Below the pieces are notes generated by a model that saw only the letters and a list, made by a program, of their open reading frames with translations, was not told the DNA's origin and did no database searches. The position numbers were made by a program, and so were the translations under genes. This document shows positions 48,585 to 57,551 of a stretch of 64,000 bases of DNA, piece by piece. How positions within the stretch are numbered: the stretch's first letter is position 1; each line of letters begins with the position of its first letter. Source of the stretch: Halobacteriales archaeon QS_4_69_34. GTDB taxonomy: Archaea > Halobacteriota > Halobacteria > Halobacteriales > Halococcaceae. The DNA is taken from contig PXRN01000034.1 in the NCBI GenBank assembly GCA_003021045.1, positions 1-64,000 of the forward strand, given 5' to 3'.

Positions 48585-50087
48585 TCAGGGCTCCGGGTCG
48601 AAGTAGCGCGCGAGCTCGACGCCGAACGTCCGGGCGAGCGCCGCACAGTCGCGTCCGACGAGCAGCTCGTGGCCCTCCCGCAGGGCGGGCTCGACATTGG
48701 TCCCGAGACCGACGTCGAACAGGGCCGATTCGAGCACCGCTCGGGGCTTACGGTACTCGCGCTCGCGCTCGACGACGTAGCGATCGCCCTCGACGAACGG
48801 GCCGTAGCAGTCGGCGTCGGCGTACTTCTCGTGGAAGCCCGCGGCGTGCTCGCGTGCGCCGAGGGGCGGCCCCTCGTGGCGCTCGATCGGGGGGCGCTCG
48901 GCGACCGCACACTCACAGAGCAGGACGGCGATCCCGCGGCCGTCGCCGTCCGCGTCGCCGCTTCTCGCCGCGTCCACTCCGGTCTCTCCGTCCGCACCGC
49001 CGGTGGTGGCTGTCACGTTCGCGCCGTCGGTGCTGGCGTCCGTACCGTCGGTCGCTCCGCTCGCGTCGGCGGCGTCGTCCGTGCCGGCGGCGAACGCGGC
49101 GGCGCGCAGGACGTCGAAGCCGGCCGCATCGAGCGCGCGCCGCACGCCCGCGAGCGACTTCTCCAGCTGGGGGTAGAGCTGGTCGTCCACCAGCTCGGGA
49201 GCCCCGAATCGGACGGCGATCGGGGTCGTCCCCCGGCGCTCGATCTCGGTCCGTACTGCTGTGGGCGAGAGCGGGCCGGGCGTGTCACGCTCGAAGAGCG
49301 CGATGCGGGGATCGGCGAGGAGCTCGCGGGCGTAGTGCTGGAAGCGCGCGAGATTGGTGGGCGAGAGGACGGCCGCGACGTTGCGCTCGGGGTCGGTCGG
49401 ATCGATCACCACCAGCGGATCGTCGAACGCTCGCGTGGCGTGATCCTGGGGATCGAGGCGCACCGGGGGCGACCAGTCGGCGGCGGCTCCGACGAGCGCG
49501 CGGAAGCCGCCGTGTTCGAGGACCAGCAGCTCGGCGAGATAGCCGGAGAAGCCCCGTGTGCGGAGGTCGCTACCGTAGACGCCGATCGCGGCGAGAAATC
49601 CCTTCAGGAGGCGGACGTCGGCGGCGAGCGCGTCGTCGAGGCGAGTTTCGAGATAGCGCGTGTGAAAGGGGGTCCGGTCGACCGCCGAGCGACTCTCGGC
49701 TGCGTTCTCGACCCGGAAGCAGGGCACGCAATCGACGTCGAACCCCTCGAACGCGCCCGTAACGTAGGGGTGCTCGGCGTACTCCTCGCGGCCTCCGGGG
49801 AGCACCCGGTGTCCGACGGCGAGCCCGTGTGCTTCGAGTTCCGCTCTCCCGAGCGCCGGCGGGAAGCGCACGAACAGGTCGACGTCGCGGTCGCCGGCTA
49901 TCCAGGTCCCGCGGGCCGTGGAGCCGACCAGCACGGCGTCCGCCTCGACCGGCAGGTCCGCGACGGCCGCCTCGGTCCGCGCGAGCAGCCGCTCGGTCGC
50001 GGCTTCGAGGCGGGCGCGCTCGTCGGGCGTGGGATCGACCCGCTCGCGGGCCCGCGCGAGGACCGCCGCGAGCTCGTCGTCGGTCAT
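48585..50087 (-). CDS. cca: archaeal CCA-adding enzyme (class I tRNA nucleotidyltransferase)
   Basis: The 500-residue protein has the nucleotidyltransferase motif 'VLVGSTARGTWIAGDRDVDLFVRFP' with the DxD metal ligands, 'PYVTGAFEGFDVDCVPCFRV' and 'VRLLKGFLAAIGVYGSDLRTRGFSGYLAELLVLEHGGF', the class I archaeal CCA enzyme core. Haloarchaeal versions run about 450 residues. An extra Thr/Ala/Asp-rich insert (about 338-382) lies in the C-terminal domain. It adds or repairs the 3' CCA of tRNAs; both tRNA genes nearby lack an encoded CCA. Confidence 0.92.
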   Translation of the reverse strand: MTDDELAAVLARARERVDPTPDERARLEAATERLLARTEAAVADLPVEADAVLVGSTARGTWIAGDRDVDLFVRFPPALGRAELEAHGLAVGHRVLPGGREEYAEHPYVTGAFEGFDVDCVPCFRVENAAESRSAVDRTPFHTRYLETRLDDALAADVRLLKGFLAAIGVYGSDLRTRGFSGYLAELLVLEHGGFRALVGAAADWSPPVRLDPQDHATRAFDDPLVVIDPTDPERNVAAVLSPTNLARFQHYARELLADPRIALFERDTPGPLSPTAVRTEIERRGTTPIAVRFGAPELVDDQLYPQLEKSLAGVRRALDAAGFDVLRAAAFAAGTDDAADASGATDGTDASTDGANVTATTGGADGETGVDAARSGDADGDGRGIAVLLCECAVAERPPIERHEGPPLGAREHAAGFHEKYADADCYGPFVEGDRYVVEREREYRKPRAVLESALFDVGLGTNVEPALREGHELLVGRDCAALARTFGVELARYFDPEP

Positions 50088-50235
50088 GAGCGGCGTTGTC
50101 CGCCGCCGGGCGAAAGCGTGTCGGTCGGATCGGCGACGAACGGCGATCGACCGGTGACGGCGATCCAGTCCGACCCCGGCCCGTCGGCGGGAAGCGAAAC
50201 GGCTTTGAGGGGACTCGCGCTAATCGCTCGTGCGG

Positions 50236-50308
50236 GCCGCCGTAGCTCAGTTGGTAGAGCACCTGGTTGTTACCCAGGTTGTCCCAGGTTCGAGCCCTGG
50301 CGGCGGCG
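50236..50308 (+). tRNA. tRNA-Asn (GTT)
   Basis: A 73-nt cloverleaf: acceptor GCCGCCG (50236-50242) pairs with CGGCGGC (50301-50307); discriminator G50308. D stem GCTC/GAGC, anticodon stem CCTGG/CCAGG (62-66 and 74-78) with anticodon GTT at 50269-50271, and T stem CCAGG/CCTGG. No intron and no encoded CCA. Confidence 0.95.
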
Positions 50309-50478
50309 TGAGTAGCTTTCGTGGTTCGCCGTCTTCGGTTTCCCTCTCCTCAGCCGGGGGCAGCCCGTATCCGAGCCGCGGCCCCGATCGGGTGTGGGGA
50401 GGGGAGAAGGCGTCCAGCGGCGTTCGCGGGTGTTTCTCGGCGTCGTCGGCGGCCGGTAGGCCGTGCGTCGCCGACCGA

Positions 50479-51297
50479 CTACTCCCCGCGGAACTCGGGC
50501 TCGCGGCCCTCGATGCGAGCGCTGAACCCCTCGGCGTAGTCGTGGGTCGAATCGAGTTCGCGGCCGAGCGCACGCTCCAGTTCGAGTCCCTTTTCCAGGG
50601 GAACGTCGAGGGCGGCGTCGAGCGCCCGCTTCGCGTTGGCCATCCCGAGTGGGGCGTTCTCGCACAGCCGGTCGGCGAACGCCCGCGTACGCTCGCCGAC
50701 CGTCCCCGGCTCGCAGAGCTCGGCGACGAGCCCGCAGGCGAGCGCCTCCTCGGGGTCGAGATACTCGCCGGTGAGGACGATCTCCTTTGCCTTCGCCAGC
50801 CCGACCAGCCGGGGGAGACGCTGGGTCGCACCGCCGTGGGGGAACGTGCCGAGCTTCACCTCGACGACGCCGTAGTTCGCGTCCCGCCCGAGCAGCCGGA
50901 CGTCGGCGGGGAGGGTCAGTTCGAACGCGCCCGCGATGGCCGCTCCCTCGATGCCGACGACCGTCGGCGCGTGGGTCGACTCGATCGCCTCGATGAGCTC
51001 GCCGAGCGCGTCCCCTGCCGACTGCCGGTCCGTGCCACCCTCGCTCCCATCCGCGTCGCCATCGCTCGCGCGCCCGCGCATCATCTCCAGGTCCATCCCC
51101 GCGGAGAACACCGGACCGCGTCCCAGCAGCGTGATCGCCCGGACCTCCTCCGCCGTGTCGGCCTCGCGGAACGCCCGCGCGAGGTCGGCGAGGACGTCGC
51201 GGTTCATCGCGTTGCGCTTCTGCGGGCGGTCGATGAGCACGTCCGCGCGGTGACCGTCGATAGCGAGGCGCGCGTGGCCGGTGCCGATCTCTCGCAT
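50479..51297 (-). CDS. enoyl-CoA hydratase/isomerase family protein
   Basis: The 272-residue crotonase-fold protein has the N-terminal beta 'ADVLIDRPQKRNAMNRDVL', the oxyanion-hole segments 'GRGPVFSAGMDLEMM' and 'GIEGAAIAGAFELTLPADVRL' (usually GGG in place of AIAG), and 'YGVVEVKLGTFPHGGATQRLPRLVG', carrying the catalytic Glu region. It hydrates or isomerises enoyl-CoA. The Asp/Gly/Ser-rich loop at about 78-92 is inserted. The gene is monocistronic between two tRNAs. Confidence 0.85.
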   Translation of the reverse strand: MREIGTGHARLAIDGHRADVLIDRPQKRNAMNRDVLADLARAFREADTAEEVRAITLLGRGPVFSAGMDLEMMRGRASDGDADGSEGGTDRQSAGDALGELIEAIESTHAPTVVGIEGAAIAGAFELTLPADVRLLGRDANYGVVEVKLGTFPHGGATQRLPRLVGLAKAKEIVLTGEYLDPEEALACGLVAELCEPGTVGERTRAFADRLCENAPLGMANAKRALDAALDVPLEKGLELERALGRELDSTHDYAEGFSARIEGREPEFRGE

Positions 51298-51419
51298 GCG
51301 CCCGCCTCGCCGGGAACGAATAAATCACCGGCGGTGGAGAGCGAGAACGCCGGCGAGGGGGACGCTTATTAGGCGGCGTTCGCTGGATTCGGACGCGGGT
51401 GGTGCGGAGGCAGCGTCGT

Positions 51420-51495
51420 GGGCCCTTAGCTCAGTCCGGTTCAGAGCGCTCGGCTCATAACCGGGTGGTCGTTGGTTCGAATCCGACAGGGCCCA
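51420..51495 (+). tRNA. tRNA with CAT anticodon, probably tRNA-Ile2
   Basis: A 76-nt cloverleaf: acceptor GGGCCCT (51420-51426) pairs with AGGGCCC (51488-51494); discriminator A51495. Anticodon CAT at 51476-51478 needs correction to 51456-51458 by position of the loop; stem CTCGG/CCGGG. It is not the initiator (no GGG/CCC anticodon stem, no A1). The stem-loop CTCGGCT(n)ATAACCGGG equals that of haloarchaeal tRNA-Ile(GAT), so this should be the AUA-reading tRNA-Ile whose C34 is agmatidine-modified, rather than elongator tRNA-Met. No intron and no encoded CCA. Confidence 0.85.
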
Positions 51496-51534
51496 TCCGC
51501 TCGCCGACGACACCGTGGCCGACGACGGTTCGCG

Positions 51535-52029
51535 TCAGTCGATCGGATCGACGTCGCTCGACGGATCGTCGGTCGGTGCGTCGTCGGCCGACGCGTCGTC
51601 GCTTCCCCCGCTCTCGTCGATGATGGCTGCGATGGCGAACGTCTCCCGGACGGTCTCGACCTCGACGGCGACCTCCTGGTCGGGTTCGGCGTCGGGGACG
51701 ATCAGCACGTAGCCGCGGTCGATTCGGGCGATGCCGTCGCCCTCGTCGCCGAGCGTCTCGACGGTCACCTCGCGGACGTCGCCGGCCTCGACCGGCGGGG
51801 AGCGGGTGGGTCGGTCGTCGGCCCATTCCTGCCGACCGCCCGTGCTCGCCTCCGTTCTATCCCCGCCGGCCTCCTCCGCCGGTGTCTCGATCAGGGCGAC
51901 GCGGTAGCCCTCGCCGGGGGTGACGCTCCCGCGATCGACCTCGCTCCGTGGCACTTCGAAGACGTAGGAGTCCTCGTGCCGTTCGAGCCGTGCGCTGAAC
52001 AGACACCGCAGCCGGTCGGGAACGCTCAT
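51535..52029 (-). CDS. TRAM-domain protein
   Basis: The ATG at 52029 gives 164 residues. An N-terminal part of about 80 residues ('SVPDRLRCLFSARLERHEDSYVFEVPRSEV...PGEGYRVAL') precedes a TRAM domain: 'PPVEAGDVREVTVETLGDEGDGIARIDRGYVLIVPDAEPDQEVAVEVETVRETFAIAAI'. Stand-alone TRAM proteins are abundant in haloarchaea and bind RNA nonspecifically, acting as RNA chaperones. The Ser/Asp-rich C-terminus is disordered. It is divergent from msrB. Confidence 0.85.
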   Translation of the reverse strand: MSVPDRLRCLFSARLERHEDSYVFEVPRSEVDRGSVTPGEGYRVALIETPAEEAGGDRTEASTGGRQEWADDRPTRSPPVEAGDVREVTVETLGDEGDGIARIDRGYVLIVPDAEPDQEVAVEVETVRETFAIAAIIDESGGSDDASADDAPTDDPSSDVDPID

Positions 52030-52186
52030 TATCGTGGCGACACCGCTCGTGGGCAGGTGACCGCTTGGCTTAACTGTAGGGGGCGTCCGAGCGGATCGGG
52101 GCCGGCAGGACCGCCACACCGAGCGCTCGACCGCACACGCCCCTCGAAACGGAACGCATAACCTCGCGCGGGCCGGAGCGTGGGAC

Positions 52187-52585
52187 ATGGCGACCGACGG
52201 GACCGAGATACCGCAGACCGACGAGGAGTGGCGCGAGGCGCTGACCGACGAGGAGTACGAGATCCTCCGCGAGCGGGGCACGGAGCCGAAGTTCAGCGGC
52301 GAGCTCCTCGACCAGAAGGCCGACGGCGCGTACGCCTGTGCCGGCTGTGGAACCGAGCTGTTCGACTCCGAGACGAAGTTCGACTCCGGGTCGGGCTGGC
52401 CGAGCTTCTACGACGCCGAGGGGGCCGTCGAGCTCCGGGCGGACGACCGTCACGGCATGACCCGGACGGAGGTGGTGTGTGCGAGCTGTGAGGGCCACCT
52501 CGGACACGTCTTCGAGGACGGACCGGAGCCGACGGGTCAGCGCTTCTGTATCAACTCGGTCGCGCTGGAGTTCGAGGAGGGCTAG
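52187..52585 (+). CDS. msrB: peptide-methionine (R)-S-oxide reductase
   Basis: The 132-residue protein has two zinc CxxC motifs ('CAGCGTELF' and 'CASCEGHLGHVFED'), the substrate loop 'FDSGSGWPSFYD', and the catalytic Cys in 'RFCINSVALEF'. It repairs methionine-R-sulfoxide in proteins. Domain is complete and of usual length. It is monocistronic, divergent from the TRAM gene. Confidence 0.95.
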   Translation: MATDGTEIPQTDEEWREALTDEEYEILRERGTEPKFSGELLDQKADGAYACAGCGTELFDSETKFDSGSGWPSFYDAEGAVELRADDRHGMTRTEVVCASCEGHLGHVFEDGPEPTGQRFCINSVALEFEEG

Positions 52586-53101
52586 CCGATCGGCGGCCGC
52601 GACCGGCGCGACGACGATCCGCGGCGCGAGCGCCGCGAACCGCAGGTCGGTCGCGGGGGCTGCCGACGGCAGCGGCCGCGCCGAGAAGGGGGAGCCGCCG
52701 ACTCTCCACGCCCGAGGGAGGGCCGGGAGAGCGGGAACCTGCCGCGGGTGATGCCACGCAGCGTCGTCGGTCCCGGTCTCGCACCGCAAGCGCGGTCTCT
52801 CCGTACGCCGTATTAACTCCACGGGAGGGTACAACGACCGTTTTACCTAACGGTCGTTCATCGATTTCCGCGCGGGCAGCGCTCGTGCGACGGAGTCGGA
52901 AGCCCGACGCCGCTCACGGATGGCGACGGGTAGAACACGGGTTCGAGCGTCAAGGGGCCGACGTCGGAAACGGAGGGCGCCGACCGGGACGGGAGGGCAG
53001 TCTACGGGTGATGCCACGCGACGGACCCCGCGTCGCCGATGCCGATATCGGTGCGCGGTTCGAACGTGGCGACAGTCAGTCATAAACGTTGTGCAGGCGT
53101 A
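52586..53101. other. gene-poor stretch with an orphan inverted repeat
   Basis: 516 bp after msrB with no supported ORF. It holds a TATA-like GTATTAA near 52810 and a perfect inverted repeat at 52833-52858, but no gene in the right place to use them. The next region (53102-53536) is a decayed ORF. Confidence 0.5.
52833..52858. promoter_or_regulatory. perfect 10-bp inverted repeat around a TTACCT core (operator-like)
   Basis: Arms AACGACCGTT (52833-52842) and AACGGTCGTT (52849-52858) are exact reverse complements with 6 nt between. The size and the form suit a TetR-type dimer site; a TetR gene lies 1.7 kb away at 54605. A hairpin is the alternative. Confidence 0.5.
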
Positions 53102-53536
53102 TCACGGGCCACCGACACAGGGCAGTGAGGTCGGACGGGACAGGCCCGTCGGTCGGTCGCCGCCACGCTGTGGCGAGTCGGTGATCAGGGAAACGTCGGC
53201 CAGGCGCTCGCCGTCGACAGGTTGGAAGACCTCGTCGTACGTGACCGGGTTCTCGGTTTCGCCCTCGCCGTTCTCGTGGTTCGTCCCGATGAGCAGCTCC
53301 TCGAACTCCTCTCTCGTATTTCGGCTCGGTCTTCCCGTCCGTCGTCTCGTCGTCGCTCTCTGGGCCGTGGCGACGCCCGCACCGCCCGCCATGCCGCCGA
53401 CGAGCGCCGTGCTGGCGAGTGCGCCGGTCCCTCGACACCGTTCGGCGGGTGGGATCGTCTCGTCGGTCGCCGGCTCGGGGGTTCGTTCGGTCCTCGGGCG
53501 GCATCGTCGGTACCGTACCGTCCCCGGGCAAACCAT
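53102..53536 (-). pseudogene. decayed ORF of a secreted or lipid-type protein
   Basis: The frame holds a signal-like stretch 'RGTGALASTALVGGMAGGAG' preceded by a degenerate twin-arginine-like region ('TDETIPPAERC'), then 'TREEFEELLIGTNHENGEGE' and 'NPVTYDEVFQPVDGERLADV', which has the balance of a genuine coding sequence. It breaks into low-quality Pro/Gly sequence at both ends, so the gene looks truncated and mutated. No family is recognised. It is followed by 145 bp of noncoding DNA before AlaX. Confidence 0.4.
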
Positions 53537-53681
53537 CGGTCCTCTGTAGGTTTTCCGAGCGCCGCTTGGCCGCCGTCCCTCTCCTCACGATACGCCGGCG
53601 AGCGGCACGTCACGGGGAGCGATGCCTCCGCCGCCGGTCGAAGGGCCCTCGTGACCCGGCGTGGCGGGTGGTCGGGTCGGT

Positions 53682-54470
53682 CTACGCGGCGGGCTCGGGT
53701 TCGGCGGTCTCGACTGGGTCGCCGAGGACGAACTCGATCCGGTCGACGGCAGCGCCCTTGGAGGTCCGCTCGACGATCTCGATGGGGCCGAGCTCGCCGA
53801 GGCTCCGGACGTGGGTGCCCCCACAGGGACAGACGTCGCGGTCGCCGATGAAGACCGCGCGCAGGGGATCGACGCTCGCCGGAATGAGATCGAGGTTCGT
53901 CCGGCCTTCGGGGGTGCGCGCTTCGAGCTCCTCGCGCGCGAGGAACTCCTTCTCGACCGCGAGGTCGGTTTCGAGGAGGTCGTTCGCGGCGTCCTCGATG
54001 GCCCGCAGGTCCGCGGCGTCGAAGCTCGCGGGCTCGAAGTCGATGCGGGCGCGGTCGGTGTAGAGCCGGTTGCCCGCCGTGCTCGCATCGAACGCCTCGA
54101 GGACGACCTTCGAGACGACGTGCTGGGCGGTGTGATAGCGCATGTGGGCGTACCGGCGTTCCCAGTCGATCGCGCCGCGCACGCGCTCGCCTTCGGTCGG
54201 GAGGTCGCCCCCGGTCGCGGAATCGTCGGTGTCGTCGCTCGGGGTGTCGAGGGTGTGTCTGACCTCGCCGTGATCCTGCCTGACGTCGGCGACACGCGCC
54301 CGGCCGGCGTCCCACTCGATCACGCCGTGGTCGGGGGGCTGGCCGCCGCCCGCCTTGTAGAACAGCGTCCGGTCGAGGACGACCGTTCCCTGCTGCTCGT
54401 CGACCGCCGTCACCGTCGCTTCGAACGCGCGCTCGTACTCGTTCGCCGGGAGATAGAGCAGGTCGGTCAC
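53682..54470 (-). CDS. alaX: alanyl-tRNA editing protein AlaX (medium type)
   Basis: The 262-residue protein has a short N-terminal beta domain ('ATVTAVDEQQGTVVLDRTLFYKAGGGQPPDHG') and the AlaRS-like editing core. Zinc ligands are H113 and H117 ('HTAQH'), C216 (or C214) and H220 in 'CPCGGTH'. It hydrolyses Ser-tRNA-Ala (or Gly-tRNA-Ala) mischarged by AlaRS. There is an Asp/Ser-rich loop at about 77-93. It is divergent from the TetR gene 134 bp away. Confidence 0.93.
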   Translation of the reverse strand: MTDLLYLPANEYERAFEATVTAVDEQQGTVVLDRTLFYKAGGGQPPDHGVIEWDAGRARVADVRQDHGEVRHTLDTPSDDTDDSATGGDLPTEGERVRGAIDWERRYAHMRYHTAQHVVSKVVLEAFDASTAGNRLYTDRARIDFEPASFDAADLRAIEDAANDLLETDLAVEKEFLAREELEARTPEGRTNLDLIPASVDPLRAVFIGDRDVCPCGGTHVRSLGELGPIEIVERTSKGAAVDRIEFVLGDPVETAEPEPAA

Positions 54471-54604
54471 GTCGCCGCGTCGGATCTCTCGGCGTATCTC
54501 GCTTTCGCTCGGCCGGCCGGCGGATACGACGGGCGGGCACGCGACGCCACGGTGGGCGTCGAAAGGCGTTTAGCCCCCCGCGGTCGTCGTCCGCCACGTC
54601 GTTC

Positions 54605-55237
54605 ATGGTCGAGACGAGCCCGTCCGATCGAACCGGTCCGCCCCCCGAAACCCACGAGGCGATCATGCGAGCGACCTACCGCGCGTTCTGTGCGCACGGC
54701 TTCGCGGAGCTGACGATGCGGGACATTGCCGAGGAGTTCGAAAAGAGCCGCTCGCTGCTGCACTACCACTACGAAACCAAACAGGACCTCATCGTCGCCC
54801 TCCTCGAGTATCTCCTCGAAGAACACCCGGCGAAGGCAACGATAGCCGACATCGACGACCCGGAGACGCGCTTGGAGCGGTTCGTCGACCGCGGGCTGTT
54901 CGGCCCCGAAGACGCCGCCTTCGACCTCTGGGAGTTCCACGCGGCGCTGCTCGAACTCCGAGCGCACGGCCACCGCAACGACGCCTACCGCGAGCAGCTC
55001 GACCGGAACGTCGGGTTCATCACCGACCTCGTCGCCGAGACGATCCGCGAGGGGATCGAGGCGGGCTGCTTCCGGGACGTCGATCCCGAGGCGACGGCAC
55101 TGTTCCTCCACGACGCGATCGACGCGGCCCGCATCCGGAAGATCACGCTCGGGCACGACGACGCGCCGCGGCGGACGCGGGAAGCGATCGAGACCTACGT
55201 CCTCTCGACGCTCCGGACGCCCGTCACGGAGAGCTGA
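54605..55237 (+). CDS. TetR/AcrR family transcriptional regulator
   Basis: The 210-residue protein has the TetR HTH at about 20-65: 'ETHEAIMRATYRAFCAHGFAELTMRDIAEEFEKSRSLLHYHYETKQDLIVALLEYLLEEH'. The C-terminal ligand-binding helices follow. It lies directly before a DrrAB-type ABC exporter on the same strand, and the usual TetR arrangement (repressor next to an efflux pump) makes it the likely regulator of that pump. Confidence 0.93.
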   Translation: MVETSPSDRTGPPPETHEAIMRATYRAFCAHGFAELTMRDIAEEFEKSRSLLHYHYETKQDLIVALLEYLLEEHPAKATIADIDDPETRLERFVDRGLFGPEDAAFDLWEFHAALLELRAHGHRNDAYREQLDRNVGFITDLVAETIREGIEAGCFRDVDPEATALFLHDAIDAARIRKITLGHDDAPRRTREAIETYVLSTLRTPVTES

Positions 55238-55391
55238 CACCGCCGGCCCGGCCGGTCCGTCGGTTCCGTCGGCCCCGCCGAACTCGGCCGACTCCGCCGG
55301 CCGTTCTTCGAGTCTCCATCGCACTCACGCCGACGCGTTCGATCGACGATCGAGGTCGTATGTCCGGCCGGCTGTCCAAGCGGTCAGCAGG

Positions 55392-55397
55392 CTTAAG
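55392..55397 (+). promoter_or_regulatory. TATA-like element of the DrrA-like gene
   Basis: CTTAAG at 55392-55397, about 28 nt before the ATG at 55423, supporting that start over the in-frame ATG at 55360. Confidence 0.4.
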
Positions 55398-55422
55398 CCG
55401 GCTCGGTGCGAGGGATGGGACG

Positions 55423-56469
55423 ATGAGTGCGATCGACGCCGACGACGTCACGCTCACCTACGCGGACGGCACCGAGGCCGTCCGCGGCGTGAGCCTCGAC
55501 ATCCCCGAGGGGGAGTTCTTCGGCTTTCTGGGGCCGAACGGCGCGGGCAAGACGACGGCGATCAAGACGTTCACCACACTGTTGTGCCCGACGTCGGGGT
55601 CGGTCACGGTCAACGGGTTCGACGTCGTCGAGGAGTCCCGGGCCGTCCGGGAGTCGATCGGTTACATGGCCCAGGAGACGAGTATCGACCCCGAACTCAC
55701 GGCGAGGGAGAACATCAGGTTCGCTTGCGAGGCCTACGGCGTCCCCCGCGGGGAGCGGGCCGAGCGAATCGACGAACTGCTCGACCTCGTCGAGCTCGCC
55801 GCGGCCGCCGACAAGGAAAGCGGGGAGTTCTCCGGCGGGATGAAAAAGCGCCTCGACGCCGCGATGGCGCTGGTCCACCGGCCCCCGCTCGTGTTCCTCG
55901 ACGAGCCCACGACGGGACTGGACCCCAAGGCCCGCAATCGCCTCTGGGAGTACTTCCGGCGGATCAACGAGGCGGGCACGACGATTTTCCTGACCACTCA
56001 GTACCTGGAGGAGGCCGACCAGCTCTGTGAGCGCATCGCGGTCATCTCGGACGGCGAGATCGTCGCCACCGGCTCGCCCGGGGAGCTAAAGCGCCGGGTC
56101 GGTGGCGAGATCCTCGACATCGACCTCGACGGTGGCGCGGCGGCTCGCGAGCGCGCGGCCGAGATCGCTGCCGACTCCGATCTCTTCGGGGACGGGGCCG
56201 GCGTCGAGACCACGGCGGCGGGGATCACCGTCACCTCGCGGCGCGCCCGCGAGGCCGGGACCGACCTGCTCGTCGCGCTCCGGGACGACGGCCTCACCGT
56301 GACGGGGTTCAACATCCGCGCGCCCACCCTCGACGACGTGTTCCTCGCCATCACCGGCGACGGTGCGGACGGGGGCGCCACGGACACGGACCGGGACGCC
56401 GACGGAGCGAGCGGAGCCGACGGAGCTGGAACGGCTCCCGCGGCCGCCGACGGGGGGACCGGTCGGTGA
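55423..56469 (+). CDS. ABC exporter ATP-binding protein, DrrA-like
   Basis: The ATG at 55423 gives 348 residues. It has Walker A 'GPNGAGKTTA', 'YMAQETSIDPELTARENI', signature 'FSGGMKKRLD', Walker B 'LVFLDEPTTGLDP', 'TTQYLEEADQLCERIAVISDGEIVATGSPGELKRR' and a DrrA C-terminal domain (about 230-320), with an Asp/Gly-rich tail. It drives drug or lipid export with the next gene, whose GTG overlaps its stop (GTGA). Confidence 0.92.
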   Translation: MSAIDADDVTLTYADGTEAVRGVSLDIPEGEFFGFLGPNGAGKTTAIKTFTTLLCPTSGSVTVNGFDVVEESRAVRESIGYMAQETSIDPELTARENIRFACEAYGVPRGERAERIDELLDLVELAAAADKESGEFSGGMKKRLDAAMALVHRPPLVFLDEPTTGLDPKARNRLWEYFRRINEAGTTIFLTTQYLEEADQLCERIAVISDGEIVATGSPGELKRRVGGEILDIDLDGGAAARERAAEIAADSDLFGDGAGVETTAAGITVTSRRAREAGTDLLVALRDDGLTVTGFNIRAPTLDDVFLAITGDGADGGATDTDRDADGASGADGAGTAPAAADGGTGR

Positions 56470-57467
56470 GCCCGGCCGACGCCGACGGCGAGCCGGGCGG
56501 TGAGCAGGGCGTCGCGGACGCTGTGGCGGCCACCGACGCTGTAGCGGCCACCGGCAGCACGACGGCCGCCGACGGTGGGACCACCGGCGCGACGGCCGGA
56601 GCCGGGACCGGCCCCCGGAGGTCGGTCACCCGCCGGTCGAGCAACTCGTTTCTCGGCGATGCGTGGGTGAACGTCAAGCGCTGGAACCTCAAGGCGGTCC
56701 GGAACCCCTTCGTGCTCGTAGTCTCGCTGGTCCAGCCGATCATCTTTCTAGTGCTTTTCACGCAGGTGTTCGGTCAGGTCGCCACCGGCGCGATCAACCA
56801 GGGTGCCGGCGACATCTCCTACGAGACCTACCTCGTGCCCGCGATCGTCATCCAGGTGTCGCTGGCGGCCGCTATCACCTCGGGGATCGGGCTCGTCAAC
56901 GACATCGAGGAGGGGATGTTCGAAAAGGTGCTCGTCACGCCGATGAGCCGCGCCGCGGTCTTTACGGGGAAGACCGCCGCCGAGGTGGCCCGGATCGCGG
57001 TTCAGATCGCCATCATCCTCGGGCTCGGCGTCCTGCTGGGTGCGGAGATCACCACCGGGATCGCCGGCGCGCTCGGCATCATCGCCGTCGGCGTGCTCTT
57101 CTCGCTGTGGTTCGTCTCCCTCTCGAACAGCCTCGCGGTGCTCACGAGAGATCAGGAGTCGACGATCATCGCCATGAACCTCCTCCAGTTTCCGCTGCTA
57201 TTTTTATCCTCGGCGTTCCTGCCGCTCGATTCGCTCCCGGAGTGGATCCAGACGTTCGCGCGGTACAATCCCGTCACCTACGGCGTCGACGCCGCCCGCG
57301 CGCTGATGCTCGACGCCGACGTGATGACGGTGCTCGGCGTCGCAGCGTTCTCGGAGGTCTGGAACACGCTCGTGCCGGCACTCGCCGTGCTCGGCGCGCT
57401 CGATCTCGGCCTCGGGGCGATCGCGGTCTACCTGCTCGGGCGGGCGTCGAGCGCGAGCGCGCGCTGA
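56466..57467 (+). CDS. ABC-2 permease, DrrB-like
   Basis: The GTG start at 56466 is in the stop of the ATPase gene; 333 residues. A disordered Ala/Thr/Gly N-terminus of about 60 residues precedes six TM helices of the ABC2_membrane family: 'LVVSLVQPIIFLVLFTQVFG', 'IVIQVSLAAAITSGIGLVND', 'FEKVLVTPMSRAAVFTGKTAAEV', 'LQFPLLFLSSAFLPLDSLPEW' and 'YNPVTYGVDAARALML'. The last two are DrrB hallmarks. With the ATPase it forms an exporter near a TetR gene. Confidence 0.92.
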   Translation: MSPADADGEPGGEQGVADAVAATDAVAATGSTTAADGGTTGATAGAGTGPRRSVTRRSSNSFLGDAWVNVKRWNLKAVRNPFVLVVSLVQPIIFLVLFTQVFGQVATGAINQGAGDISYETYLVPAIVIQVSLAAAITSGIGLVNDIEEGMFEKVLVTPMSRAAVFTGKTAAEVARIAVQIAIILGLGVLLGAEITTGIAGALGIIAVGVLFSLWFVSLSNSLAVLTRDQESTIIAMNLLQFPLLFLSSAFLPLDSLPEWIQTFARYNPVTYGVDAARALMLDADVMTVLGVAAFSEVWNTLVPALAVLGALDLGLGAIAVYLLGRASSASAR

Positions 57468-57551
57468 CGACCTCGCTCGGCAGCGCTTCGCGGGCGTACC
57501 GTTCGCCCGGCAGGCCCACGGGGTCGCGACGACCGCCACCAGCGTCCCCGG

